Shown: positions 21,729 to 29,407 of the stretch, one piece after another
How the letters are laid out: each line of letters starts with the position of its first letter
Position numbering within the stretch: position 1 is the first letter of the stretch
IMG/VR virus record: IMGVR_UViG_3300042934_000459
Location: 1-36,791 of that record
Source: a virus
Direction: 5' to 3' (one strand)
Length of the DNA: 36,791 bases
The notes under the pieces: generated by a model
What the model was told of the DNA's origin: nothing
The model's input: only the letters and a program-made list of their open reading frames with translations
Databases searched by the model: none
Made by a program: the position numbers and the translations under genes

Positions 21729-22973
21729 TCAGCCGTCGGCGAACCGCAGCTGTTCGCGTGCGTAGTCGCGGCGTCGGCCGGTGTCGCGGGTGAACTCGCG
21801 GAGCTCGGCTTGTGCGTCACGGACCGCGCCTGCTGCTTTCCGGCGGTCGGTGTCGTTCATCGCGGACACTTCGCGGCGGCGGGCGGCGCGCAGTTCGCGT
21901 TCGAGGCGGCGCTGTTCGGCGCGTTGCTTCTCGGCCCGCTCGTTGTACTCGAAGTCGGCCTGCGGGATCGCGAGGCCGGGAGCGTACGAGACGACCTTGC
22001 ACCGGTCGTTCGGGTGACCCCAGCCCGCAGCGCGCGCCTCGTCGAGTGTTCCTTCGACATGCACGGTGACCGACTGGTTGAGGGTCGCGTGCGGGACGGT
22101 GGCGTCGCCGGCGGGTGTGCCGTCGAGGGACACGATCTTCCCGATCCACGGTGCGCAGCGTTTGCAGGCGTCGAGGGATCCGGTGATTGTGCCGAGGTTG
22201 AGGCCCGACTGCCGCATTCGCCATACGCCGGCGTCGTTGTACGCCCGTGCGACTGATGTGCGGCCTGCCATCTCGGCGTACGCGCCGATCGTCCACCGTC
22301 GGCTCGCCTGGTCCACGAACCCGGTGATGCCCTCAGCGAGGAACCGTTGCACGGCCCGCGCCTGCATCTCCCGCGACGTCGTGATGCCGAGGAGCGTGTT
22401 CGGGGAGTAGAGGGAAACGATGCGCTGGTAGGCGTCCTGCGGGTACCGGGTGATGCGCTGCTGCAGCACCTCGAGCCGAGACTGCAGGTTCAGGACCAGG
22501 GCTGCGACCGCTTGCGTGGCCGTGCCGGTAAGCGTGGTCGACGACACCGACGCCGCACCACCGATGAGCGGGATGCCGACGTTGCCGACGGGCGGGCGCC
22601 GGGCGAACCCGAGCCGTGCCGCCGCCGACGCTTCACCCTCCGCTGCGGCCGCGTGGACTAGCCGGGCGGCTTCTTCCTGCGGGCGCAGCTTCGACGCGAT
22701 CTGCACGGCGAGCGTGGTGAGTTCCCGAGTCGCACGCGCACGGTGCGCGGCGAGCTCGGCGAGGACCCGGTTCTGTCGGCGCAGCTGCTCGAGCGTGAGC
22801 ACGTCGCCCGCAGTGGGGAGTTCGTTCGACAGCGCCATGTCACGGACGGCGCGGATCGCGACCTGACGGATCAGTTCGTCTTCCGCTTCCCGGTACCGGT
22901 CTGCGAGTTCCGCGGCGAGGTCTTCGACGAGGTCCTCGATGGTGCGTTCAGGGTCCGGGACGTATAGCGCCAC
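21729..22973 (-). CDS. Minor head protein (MuF/phage_min_cap2-like)
   Basis: A 414-residue protein. The N-terminal half is helical (IEDLVEDLAAELADRYREAE). The second half has the capsid minor protein 2/MuF-like core: YAEMAGRTSVARAYNDAGVW, then CKRCAPWIGKIVSLDG (a CxxC pair) and GWGHPNDRCKVVSYAPG, whose Cys/His residues suggest a metal site. A charged coiled coil ends the protein. It follows the portal and is probably a few-copy head protein. No toxin domain is fused. Confidence 0.8.
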   Translation of the reverse strand: MALYVPDPERTIEDLVEDLAAELADRYREAEDELIRQVAIRAVRDMALSNELPTAGDVLTLEQLRRQNRVLAELAAHRARATRELTTLAVQIASKLRPQEEAARLVHAAAAEGEASAAARLGFARRPPVGNVGIPLIGGAASVSSTTLTGTATQAVAALVLNLQSRLEVLQQRITRYPQDAYQRIVSLYSPNTLLGITTSREMQARAVQRFLAEGITGFVDQASRRWTIGAYAEMAGRTSVARAYNDAGVWRMRQSGLNLGTITGSLDACKRCAPWIGKIVSLDGTPAGDATVPHATLNQSVTVHVEGTLDEARAAGWGHPNDRCKVVSYAPGLAIPQADFEYNERAEKQRAEQRRLERELRAARRREVSAMNDTDRRKAAGAVRDAQAELREFTRDTGRRRDYAREQLRFADG

Positions 22974-22987
22974 GGGTCACCCCCTGC

Positions 22988-23107
22988 TCAGCTGGGCACG
23001 AACGTATGCCGGACACCGCATGAGCAGACGGTCACACCGACACGACGGATCCAGAGGAGCTTCCCGCACCATTCGCAGTGGACCTCGATGATGTCGGTGT
23101 CACTCAT
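22988..23107 (-). CDS. 39-residue zinc-ribbon microprotein
   Basis: The frame starts at ATG 23107, overlapping the portal end by eight bases. It encodes CEWCGKLLWIRR ... CSCGVRHTFVP: two Cys pairs 15 or so residues apart, a minimal zinc ribbon. Its place between portal and minor head genes is constant with late expression. It may be a virion component or a regulator. Too short for family assignment. Confidence 0.55.
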   Translation of the reverse strand: MSDTDIIEVHCEWCGKLLWIRRVGVTVCSCGVRHTFVPS

Positions 23108-24692
23108 CGGCGTCCGCGGCGGGAACGGGTTCTGCCGGCGCTGGGGCCTCTCCGGTGAACGTGGTGGGTTCAGGAGCCGGGATGCCCTGCTCACGTTCGA
23201 TGTCCGTGACCTCGTCGCCGATCTGCTTCTCAGCCCAGTCGGGGTGAGCCATCCGCACCTTCACCGCCGTGGAGACCGCGCGGGCGGCGTCCAACATCTG
23301 GATCGTGCGAGCGTTCTTCTCCGGGTCGATCTGCGACACGTCAGCGAACACGACCTCCGGGAGAGCGTCGATCGTCGCGCCACCCTTGCCGGGGAACAGC
23401 AGGCCGTCGATCGCGAGAGCGGTCCGAGCGAGCCGCGACAGGGCAGGCCGAACGTACAGGGCCTTCTTGTCGCGGGTGCGTTCCGAGTCGGCCTTGTCGT
23501 CCGTGACCTCGGTGGCCGTGCGGGTGATCTGGTCGTGGATACCGAAGTGCGACACCGAGTAGCCGGCGGACTGAGCGACCTGACGTTTCACGGCCTCGAT
23601 GCCCTTGATGTGCTCCTCGACGCGGATCGCGAACTGCACCTGATCGATCGGCTTCGACTCGCCCTTGTCGAGCGCGCCGGTCGCGGCGAACACCTGACGG
23701 AACATGTCGAACTCGGCGCCCTTACCGGGGCCGCTGACCGTCAGGTACGACTCGGGGACGACGAGGCGGCCCTGACCGTTGACGAAATCGCGGATCAGCG
23801 AGGACCAGAGGAAGTCAGCGGTCTCGAACAGTTCCTCGATGCCGTAGTAGTCGGAGCGTCCGAGGTTCGCGAGCGTGCCGGCCCGGTCCCACATGGGGTT
23901 CGGGAGCATGTTCGGGTAGTACTCGCACGTCAGCCACTCGACACCGGTCGGGGTGACGATGTCCAGCTGCGCAGCTTCGGGGAGGCGTTCGGCGTCGATC
24001 TTCGGGCTGATGTCCGCGTAATGCGCCGTGTCGGGGAGATCGGTGACGGGGACCTGCTCGCCCTTCTCCTTCTCCGAGCCGCGCCACAGCGAGTACGTGA
24101 TGGACCCGGGCTTGTGGCGCTCGAGCAGCCGGAACACCTTGTCGCCGACCTCGTACTCGGTCCACACGGTGACGGCGAACAGCATCCCGTACCGGAACTC
24201 GGGGATCGCGCAGTCGGCACGGTAGGACCGGAACCAGACGTGGTCGCGGACTTCCGAGTCCCACGCGACAGCGAGGTACGTGCCACCGTGCGCGGCCGCG
24301 TACTCACCGGAGCGGAGGAGTTCGGCGTGGCCCTCGTCGGACGCGACGATGAGCTCGAGGCGTTCCTGAGCCTGCTTGTTCGTCTTCTCCCAGTCGGGCA
24401 GCAGGATCTTCGGGGCCTCTGCGAACAGAAGCTCCGACGACAGCTGTGCGAGGTCGCCCGCGATCGGGATGTGCACGTCCGTGCGGTTCTCACCAGGGAC
24501 GACGGGGCGACCGAACACGCTGCGCTGCACGGCACCGACGAGCCCGCCAGTGTGCGGGACACCGTTGTGCACGTGCGTCGCCGCAGCGGACACACCCGGC
24601 GCCCGGCCGATACCGGAGTACAGGCCATCCCACGTCTCGAACTGAGCCAGGGCGACATCGTGCGGTGCGGGAGGCCAGGGCGTCGAGGGCAT
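23100..24692 (-). CDS. Portal protein
   Basis: A 530-residue protein, SPP1 gp6-like in layout. The N-terminal region (VHIPIAGDLAQLSSELLF) is typical of portals. Central strands (GTYLAVAWDSEVRDHVWFRS) are followed by the helical stem region (FETADFLWSSLIRDFVNGQG) and a C-terminal helical crown ending in an Ala/Pro/Glu-rich tail. It forms the 12-mer at one capsid vertex through which DNA passes. It directly follows the large terminase. Confidence 0.85.
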   Translation of the reverse strand: MPSTPWPPAPHDVALAQFETWDGLYSGIGRAPGVSAAATHVHNGVPHTGGLVGAVQRSVFGRPVVPGENRTDVHIPIAGDLAQLSSELLFAEAPKILLPDWEKTNKQAQERLELIVASDEGHAELLRSGEYAAAHGGTYLAVAWDSEVRDHVWFRSYRADCAIPEFRYGMLFAVTVWTEYEVGDKVFRLLERHKPGSITYSLWRGSEKEKGEQVPVTDLPDTAHYADISPKIDAERLPEAAQLDIVTPTGVEWLTCEYYPNMLPNPMWDRAGTLANLGRSDYYGIEELFETADFLWSSLIRDFVNGQGRLVVPESYLTVSGPGKGAEFDMFRQVFAATGALDKGESKPIDQVQFAIRVEEHIKGIEAVKRQVAQSAGYSVSHFGIHDQITRTATEVTDDKADSERTRDKKALYVRPALSRLARTALAIDGLLFPGKGGATIDALPEVVFADVSQIDPEKNARTIQMLDAARAVSTAVKVRMAHPDWAEKQIGDEVTDIEREQGIPAPEPTTFTGEAPAPAEPVPAADADE

Positions 24693-24705
24693 GTGATGTG
24701 TCCTC

Positions 24706-26031
24706 TCAGGCCGCCAGCTTCACGTGGTGACGCCAGATCGATTCGGTGGTCACGACCGCGTACCGGAACGCGTCCGTCGCGTGGTCGTTGACCTTCATGG
24801 GCTTGTCTTCGCCACGGAGTGTGGCTTTCGGGTCCCACGAGTAACCGGGGAGTTCGCGGATTAGGTTCGGGCAACGGTCGGTGATGACCACACGGTTCCC
24901 GGCGACGAGTGACGACAGGGTCCGGATGCCGTACAGGACCTCGTTGTCGGCGTTCGTGGAGTTCATGCCCTGCTGCGCCATCTCGACGCGCAGGCCGGTC
25001 GCTGACGGGTCGAGGATCAGGTACCGGGGTGTGAGCTTCGGTGCACCAGGCGGGAGGTGGGGTTCAGCGAGCCACGTCTTCAACTCGTGCGCGAGCTCCG
25101 ACGGTGCGAGCTTCCGCTGTTCGATCTTCGAGTCGAAGAAGTACTCGTCGATGACAGCGAGACGCGGCGTCAGGTTCCCGTACTCGTCGTACTCCTCCGT
25201 CATGCCGAGGAGGAGACCAGCGGTGGGGTTCGTGACGCCGTAGTCGATGCCGACCGCGATGAGTTCCGTGATCGGGGGGAGATCGGCCCAGGCGATGACG
25301 TGAGCGCCGCCGGGCTTCGGGTCGAACGTGTCGAAGATGGACCCCTCAGCGGCAACCCACTCGCCGAGCACGTTGCGCCGGTAGTACAGGCCCGTGTTCT
25401 CGCGACGGATCGCGGCTTTCCGTTCCTCCGACAGCATGGGGTTGTCGTCGAGGAGGAACTTCCACACCCGCCAGTCGGGGAGGAACTGTCGGTGTCCGGG
25501 TTCGCAGCGGTCGAGGAACTTCCGGAACCAGTGACCGGGGGAGTCGGGGTTCGTGGTCCCGAACAGCTGCGCGCCCTCCCAGAGGCGGTTGAGCAGCTGC
25601 GTGAAGAAGTCCTCCTTGAGGAGGGTGATCTCGTCCACGTACGCGCCGGCACAGGTGAGACCACGGAGGACGTTCTCCGACCGCACATCCGACGACCCGA
25701 GGACCCACACGCGGCGGCCGAGGATCGTCCCGTACGCGGCACCAGAGGTGTACTGCACGTAGCGGGAGATGTTCCCGAACAGGGAAGGGTCCATCAGTGG
25801 GGCGAACACGTTGCGGGCCGCAGAGTCACGGGTGCGGGACACCACGACGAGTTCCCCACGGACAGTGTTCGTCGCGACGTACACGAGCCACCGCATCAGC
25901 GACGCGATCGTCTTCCCGGAGCGGACCGACCCTTCCCAGATGTTGACGCGCGCCGTCGACTCACGCAGCGAACACAGCTGCTTGTCCGACATCGGCGCGC
26001 GGAACGAATCACCCGGCAGGTGACCCGTCAC
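24706..26031 (-). CDS. terL: Terminase large subunit
   Basis: A 441-residue packaging motor of the PBSX/Terminase_3 type. Walker A GSVRSGKT (34-41), Walker B AYVDEIT (Asp133, Glu134) and coupling TTN (159-161) form the ATPase. The nuclease domain begins at VGIDYG (Asp263) with ILDPSA and HATDAFRYAV (Asp near residue 420) completing the acidic cluster. It cuts and translocates DNA into proheads with the small subunit, whose stop it overlaps by four bases. Confidence 0.93.
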   Translation of the reverse strand: MTGHLPGDSFRAPMSDKQLCSLRESTARVNIWEGSVRSGKTIASLMRWLVYVATNTVRGELVVVSRTRDSAARNVFAPLMDPSLFGNISRYVQYTSGAAYGTILGRRVWVLGSSDVRSENVLRGLTCAGAYVDEITLLKEDFFTQLLNRLWEGAQLFGTTNPDSPGHWFRKFLDRCEPGHRQFLPDWRVWKFLLDDNPMLSEERKAAIRRENTGLYYRRNVLGEWVAAEGSIFDTFDPKPGGAHVIAWADLPPITELIAVGIDYGVTNPTAGLLLGMTEEYDEYGNLTPRLAVIDEYFFDSKIEQRKLAPSELAHELKTWLAEPHLPPGAPKLTPRYLILDPSATGLRVEMAQQGMNSTNADNEVLYGIRTLSSLVAGNRVVITDRCPNLIRELPGYSWDPKATLRGEDKPMKVNDHATDAFRYAVVTTESIWRHHVKLAA

Positions 26032-26504
26032 GACACACCCAGGAACGTCCCGAGTTCAGCCAGCATGCTCCGCGCCGATTCCTCACCGGCATCACCATCG
26101 ACGAGCTCGAGGCGGGAAGCCTTGTCGACGTAGATCCCGATCGCCGACGCAAGGTTCTTCTCGTCGATCGCCGGCGGGTTGTCGTCCTCGACACGCTCCA
26201 TGCCCTCACCAGGGACCGCGATGTAGTACACGTACACGTCGGCCTCAAGCCGGTCCAGGATCGCCTGAGAACGCTTGTACAACCGGTCGATGATGTCCGC
26301 ACGTGCAGCAGCCCGATCGATGCGGTGCGCAGTGACAGCCTTCGCCGTCTGCGCACGCTCGAACGAGAGACCCTCACGCTTCGCCCAGTTGCTGATCGTG
26401 GACGGCGCGACGTCGAGTTCCTTCGCGATGGCGTTGCACGACTTCCCCTGGTCGAACAGTTCGCGTGCGCGTTCGCCCTGATCGAATGTTTTCCCTCGTG
26501 TCAC
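26028..26504 (-). CDS. terS: Terminase small subunit
   Basis: A 158-residue protein. The N-terminal resolvase-type helix-turn-helix (ARELFDQGKSCNAIAKELDV, APSTISNWAKREG) binds DNA; helices follow (AARADIIDRLYKRSQAILDR), then a C-terminal segment for the large subunit. I chose GTG 26504, which has GAGGTG at proper spacing; an ORF extension to 26657 crosses two hairpins. It should recognise the packaging site, probably in or near this gene or the leader at 26505-26699. Confidence 0.82.
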   Translation of the reverse strand: MTRGKTFDQGERARELFDQGKSCNAIAKELDVAPSTISNWAKREGLSFERAQTAKAVTAHRIDRAAARADIIDRLYKRSQAILDRLEADVYVYYIAVPGEGMERVEDDNPPAIDEKNLASAIGIYVDKASRLELVDGDAGEESARSMLAELGTFLGVS

Positions 26505-26576
26505 GGGGATCACCTCATCAGTGCGTCGCCTGTACGCGTTCAGCTGGGCGCCTGGCCTCTTGCTGGGGGAATGGGG

Positions 26577-26647
26577 AGAGCCCCGCACGTGGTGGTGTGC
26601 GGGGCTCTGGAAGCAGAAGAGGTCGCTACCCGTGGTGGGCGCGACCT
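26577..26647 (-). other. Two hairpins in the late-operon leader
   Basis: Arms 26577-26588/26597-26608 (AGAGCCCCGCAC/GTGCGGGGCTCT) form a perfect 12-bp stem with an eight-base loop. AGGTCGC/GCGACCT (26620-26626/26641-26647) form a 7-bp stem. Neither has a T-tract. They lie between the candidate late promoter and the small terminase gene, so they would form in the 5' end of the late mRNA or act as DNA in packaging. Confidence 0.5.
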
Positions 26648-26656
26648 GACACGACA

Positions 26657-26688
26657 ATCATACACAGATCGCGCAGGTCCCGCGTCAA
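26657..26688 (-). promoter_or_regulatory. Candidate late promoter before the terminase genes
   Basis: On the minus strand, TTGACG (26688-26683) and TATGAT (26662-26657) are close to consensus boxes, but the spacer is 20 bp, longer than the usual 16-18. It lies just after the GIY-YIG-type gene, at the head of the 20-kb structural operon. A -10-driven or activator-dependent promoter is likely. Confidence 0.45.
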
Positions 26689-26699
26689 GCAAGGTCGCC

Positions 26700-27176
26700 C
26701 TAACCTGGCGTGTTGGCTTTCACCTGCTCCCACACGCGCATCGGTTCCCCGTGGGTACGGCGGACGGACGCGATGTGCTCTCGGAGTTCAGGGCTACTTG
26801 CGAACCACTCACCGGTCTTGCGGTGCTTCGCGAACTGGAGGTGGCGGTTGTGCTCTACTGCGTTGCCGCCGGGCTCGACCGCCAGTACCTCGTCGTGGGG
26901 TAGAGCGAGGAGACGCGTCGGGAGGTTCGTCGATGTGCCGATCTTGATGCGGTTCCCGAGGCGCAGGTAGTAGACGACCTGCGGGCGTCCCAGCTTCGGG
27001 CGTCCGACCGGAGTCTTCCGTGCGGCTTCCTTCCGCGCCCGCTGCATGTCGACGATGTATTGCGCCGCGAGGACGAGGTGGATGCGGCAGAGAGATACGG
27101 GCGACCCTACGTCGAGGGGGCGGTGGCAATCCTCGCCCTGCTCGTTGACGTTCGTGCACTCAGTAGCATGGTTCAT
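26700..27176 (-). CDS. GIY-YIG-type nuclease (MUG113/T5orf172-like)
   Basis: A 158-residue protein. Residues 1-35 carry Cys7, Cys17, Cys30 and His33, a likely zinc knuckle. Residues about 67-135 match the MUG113-type GIY-YIG fold: VVYYLRLGNRIKIGTSTN with the paired tyrosines at 69-70 and KIG at 78-80, Arg88, and Glu108 in the metal position. ATG 27176 has GGAAGGGG upstream. Located immediately before the terminase, where many HK97-type phages carry an HNH nuclease needed for packaging; it may be that helper or a free-standing homing-type nuclease. Confidence 0.7.
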   Translation of the reverse strand: MNHATECTNVNEQGEDCHRPLDVGSPVSLCRIHLVLAAQYIVDMQRARKEAARKTPVGRPKLGRPQVVYYLRLGNRIKIGTSTNLPTRLLALPHDEVLAVEPGGNAVEHNRHLQFAKHRKTGEWFASSPELREHIASVRRTHGEPMRVWEQVKANTPG

Positions 27177-27218
27177 ATCGACCCCTTCCGGTCGGTCATG
27201 CCCCCGGCCTGTTACCAG

Positions 27219-27263
27219 CAGGTGCGGGGGTCTCTCAATTCTATCGAGGCGCCCCCGCACCTG
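27219..27263 (-). other. 12-bp hairpin between the third recombinase and GIY-YIG gene
   Basis: CAGGTGCGGGGG (27219-27230) and CCCCCGCACCTG (27252-27263) form a perfect 12-bp stem around a 21-base loop. It shares the GTGCGGGG core with the hairpin at 26577-26608 on the other side of the GIY-YIG gene. The loop contains TAGAAT on the minus strand, a possible -10. No T-tract. Confidence 0.5.
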
Positions 27264-27284
27264 TGGCTGGAAACACGATCCAGG

Positions 27285-28100
27285 TCAGGCGGCGTCGGAC
27301 ATGGCTTGGACGGCGGCTCGCATGGTTCCCCGGTCGAAGGCGACGTACCGCTGCGTTGTCCCCACTGAGGCGTGACCGAGCATCGCTTGGACGAGCAGGA
27401 TGTCCTGGGTGCGGGCGTAGAGCTTGGTCGCGAACATGTGCCGCAGCTGGTGGCAGGTGTAGACGCCGGGGAGTAGGTCTCGGACGAGGACGCCGACTGT
27501 GCGTGCTGCGAGGTGTCCCTGTTCGTCGCCGGGGAAGACGTAGCCGCGGGGCTTGTCTCCCAGTGCCGAGCCGAGGTCGTTCGGGACGGGCACCACACGG
27601 TCCTTGTTCCCCTTCCCGTGCACGACGAGAGTCCAGCCGTCCGGATCATGCATGAGGTCGTCCGTGTGGATCTGGGCGATCTCGGCTCGCCTGAGTCCGA
27701 CGTCGCCGGCGAGGCGCAGCATGATCTGTTCGCGGGCGTCGGCGCGGGCCAGGGCGGTGCGGTACACGGGCTCGGGGCAGGGCCGGGCGACTGCGGCCTG
27801 CATCCGCACTTTCGGGAGCGCCAGGGCGGGGTTCTCGTCGGTGTGCCCTTGCGCGATCGCCCACTCGTAGAACCGGACCAGCGTCGTGCGGCGTCCGCGC
27901 CGGGTGTCCTGTCCCCACGGCTGCTCGGCCGTGTACTCGAGCAGGTCGTCGGACGTGAGCTCGTATGGGCCGAGGTCTGTCCGTCTCGCGAGATGCTGCA
28001 GGTGGTACCGGCGAGCGGTCACGGTCGTCTCAGGCTTGCCGCCGGCTCTCTCGGTGCGGAGGAATCCGCGGATGGCGGTGTGCCACTCGTCGTTCAGCAC
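27285..28100 (-). CDS. Third tyrosine recombinase, XerD-like
   Basis: A 271-residue recombinase. N-terminal SAM-like domain (about 3-95) and catalytic domain with Arg137 (DVGLRRAE), Lys163/166 (HGKGNKDR), His217-x-x-Arg220-His221 (HQLRH), His243 (LGHASVGTTQRY) and Tyr252. All catalytic residues are present. GTG 28100 lies inside the previous gene's end. At this place, the end of the replication module and next to the packaging genes, a job in multimer resolution or at a second site is more likely than integration at tRNA-Phe. Confidence 0.87.
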   Translation of the reverse strand: MLNDEWHTAIRGFLRTERAGGKPETTVTARRYHLQHLARRTDLGPYELTSDDLLEYTAEQPWGQDTRRGRRTTLVRFYEWAIAQGHTDENPALALPKVRMQAAVARPCPEPVYRTALARADAREQIMLRLAGDVGLRRAEIAQIHTDDLMHDPDGWTLVVHGKGNKDRVVPVPNDLGSALGDKPRGYVFPGDEQGHLAARTVGVLVRDLLPGVYTCHQLRHMFATKLYARTQDILLVQAMLGHASVGTTQRYVAFDRGTMRAAVQAMSDAA

Positions 28101-28318
28101 TGGGGTGTCACGTCCTTCGGCTCGTCGATGTTCCTCTGGGGCCGGCCGCGCCTGCGCTGGCTGGTGATGTGCCAGGTGCCACAGAACGGGCACATGTAGG
28201 CGCGGCTCGGGGTGCGACCGGGGCGCTTCTTCCAGGCGTAGTGCCAGGACCACGCGATGATCGTCTTGATGGCTTCGTGGTGAGTGGCGTAGCGGGTCTT
28301 CCCCTCGTCGCAGCGCAT
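28094..28318 (-). CDS. Small zinc-finger protein
   Basis: A 74-residue basic protein starting at ATG 28318 (TGATG with the preceding stop). A helix (HHEAIKTIIAWSWHYAWKKR) is followed by MCPFCGTWHITSQRRRGRP, giving a Cys-x2-Cys with nearby His. A second Cys near the start (RCDEGK) and the last residue could complete a zinc site. Small CPFC-x2-WH proteins are common in actinophages. Probably binds nucleic acid. Function unknown. Confidence 0.65.
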   Translation of the reverse strand: MRCDEGKTRYATHHEAIKTIIAWSWHYAWKKRPGRTPSRAYMCPFCGTWHITSQRRRGRPQRNIDEPKDVTPQC

Positions 28319-28695
28319 CACCCGCCTCCCGGATCGGTCGAATGGTGACGAGCGAGCAGTGCCAGGCATAGCTTGCATGTCACCTCGGTCGCATCTCGCG
28401 AGGTGTGACGGAACGACGATGCGCCGTTGCCGTGCAGGCTGGTGGGCGCGTCGCCGATCCAGTGGACCGCACCTTGTCCGTGGCCGGTGTAGGTGCGGGT
28501 GAAGGTCTGCGCGAGCCCTCCGGTCAACTGCAGGATCTCGCTGTGTCCGAAGCCGCCGCGCTCGGCGATGCGCTCGGCGCTCTGATCGTTGCGGTAGCGC
28601 TCGTGATAGGCCTTCCACACGCGCACGTGCTCGTCCCAAGCGATCGTTCCGGCGGGCCCTAGCGGTCCCGGCTGTACTGGTGCGCGTTCAGGCAT
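28318..28695 (-). CDS. Hypothetical protein, possible Cys-x2-Cys end
   Basis: A 125-residue protein. It starts at ATG 28695 with GAGGAG upstream, in the repeated junction described at 28693-28720. Helical middle (YHERYRNDQSAERIAERGGF), then GGLAQTFTRTYTGHGQGAVH and a C-terminal CKLCLALLARHH with Cys-x2-Cys and His-His. I do not recognise a family. Confidence 0.6.
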   Translation of the reverse strand: MPERAPVQPGPLGPAGTIAWDEHVRVWKAYHERYRNDQSAERIAERGGFGHSEILQLTGGLAQTFTRTYTGHGQGAVHWIGDAPTSLHGNGASSFRHTSRDATEVTCKLCLALLARHHSTDPGGG

Positions 28696-28870
28696 GGTTC
28701 TCCTCCCCGGTCGGCTCGGGGGGATCAAGGTCGCGCAGATGGAAACCGGCGGCGAGCACTGCGTCGGCGGTCGACTCGATGGTCATCTCGTTGCCGGTCG
28801 CGTAGAAGTGATCGCGGATGACGGTCGCGAGCGCGCGTCGTTCGTTCTCCAGCAAGATCGGATCAGACAT
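28688..28870 (-). CDS. Small hypothetical protein
   Basis: A 60-residue protein from ATG 28870 after GGAGG. It is helical (LENERRALATVIRDHFYATG; ADAVLAAGFHLRDL) and ends PEPTGEENHA, nearly the same end as the next upstream gene. The 'ADAVLAAGF' pattern recurs in the 29404 gene, as in many actinophage small proteins of unknown role. Confidence 0.6.
   Translation of the reverse strand: MSDPILLENERRALATVIRDHFYATGNEMTIESTADAVLAAGFHLRDLDPPEPTGEENHA
28693..28720 (-). repeat. 28-bp direct repeat, copy 1 (gene-junction cassette)
   Basis: These 28 bases recur exactly at 28868-28895. Each copy encodes the last residues of one gene (PEPTGEEN), then contains the GAGGAG ribosome-binding site and ATG of the next. 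Duplication of the whole junction suggests gene insertion or duplication by recombination at it. Confidence 0.8.
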
Positions 28871-29108
28871 GGTTCTCCTCCCCGGTCGGCTCGGGCGCTA
28901 CTGCCTGAACTGTGATCGCGCCGTTCGAGTGGCGGACCACCCATTCACCCGGCTCGACCTGGATGTCGCCGTGCTCGCTGCCGAACATGAGCGACCAGCC
29001 GGGGCCGTAGCCGTAGCCGAACGTCTTCCCCTCGGGCGTCGCGAGCAGGCGCATGACCTCGCTGGGAACGATGTCCATCGGGTTCTTGGCGAGCTGCACT
29101 GCCTTCAT
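28863..29108 (-). CDS. Small hypothetical protein
   Basis: An 81-residue protein starting at ATG 29108 (ATGA overlap). Helical start (VQLAKNPMDIVPSEVMRLLA), a Gly/Tyr-rich loop (KTFGYGYGPGWSLMFG) and a beta-rich end (VEPGEWVVRHSNGAITVQAV), then the shared PEPTGEENH tail. The C-terminal part looks like a small barrel. Function unknown. Confidence 0.6.
   Translation of the reverse strand: MKAVQLAKNPMDIVPSEVMRLLATPEGKTFGYGYGPGWSLMFGSEHGDIQVEPGEWVVRHSNGAITVQAVAPEPTGEENHV
28868..28895 (-). repeat. 28-bp direct repeat, copy 2 (gene-junction cassette)
   Basis: Second exact copy, 175 bp from the first. The unit between the starts of the copies is exactly one small gene (28688-28870), so this gene could be lost or gained by a single homologous exchange. 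Confidence 0.8.
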
Positions 29109-29407
29109 CGCGTACTCCCATTCGTGTGATCTGGGGCCTGCTTCTCGGCTTCGGCGGTCAGCCACGAACTCGCCATGCGGGCTTCTTCGCGCTCGATCCA
29201 GCCGGATTCCACAAGCCCAGCTGCTGCTTCTCGGAGCGCGTCGGCGCGGACCTGCGCGTCGTGCTCTGCCAGCCATCGATCGAACTCTTCCCGCGCTTCT
29301 CGGTCCACGCGTTCGCCGACCCAGCCGCCGGGCCATCCACGTGATGTGAGAGCGTGCTGGGCGTACTTGTCGCGCAGTTGCTCGGTCGTGGGCGTGTAGT
29401 CGCTCAT
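29105..29407 (-). CDS. Hypothetical helical protein
   Basis: A 100-residue charged protein (DKYAQHALTSRG; EEFDRWLAEHDAQVRADALR; AAAGLVESGWIEREEARMAS) with a sequence typical of small actinophage proteins that repeat Trp, Ala and Glu around helices. ATG 29407 overlaps the upstream stop as ATGA. No recognised domain. Confidence 0.6.
   Translation of the reverse strand: MSDYTPTTEQLRDKYAQHALTSRGWPGGWVGERVDREAREEFDRWLAEHDAQVRADALREAAAGLVESGWIEREEARMASSWLTAEAEKQAPDHTNGSTR

Noticed and set aside
23088-24791. A 567-residue open frame on the plus strand
   Set aside because: It is antisense to the portal gene. Open antisense frames are expected in DNA this GC-rich, and its composition (Val/Arg/Glu/Asp-rich, no motif) is that of a shadow.
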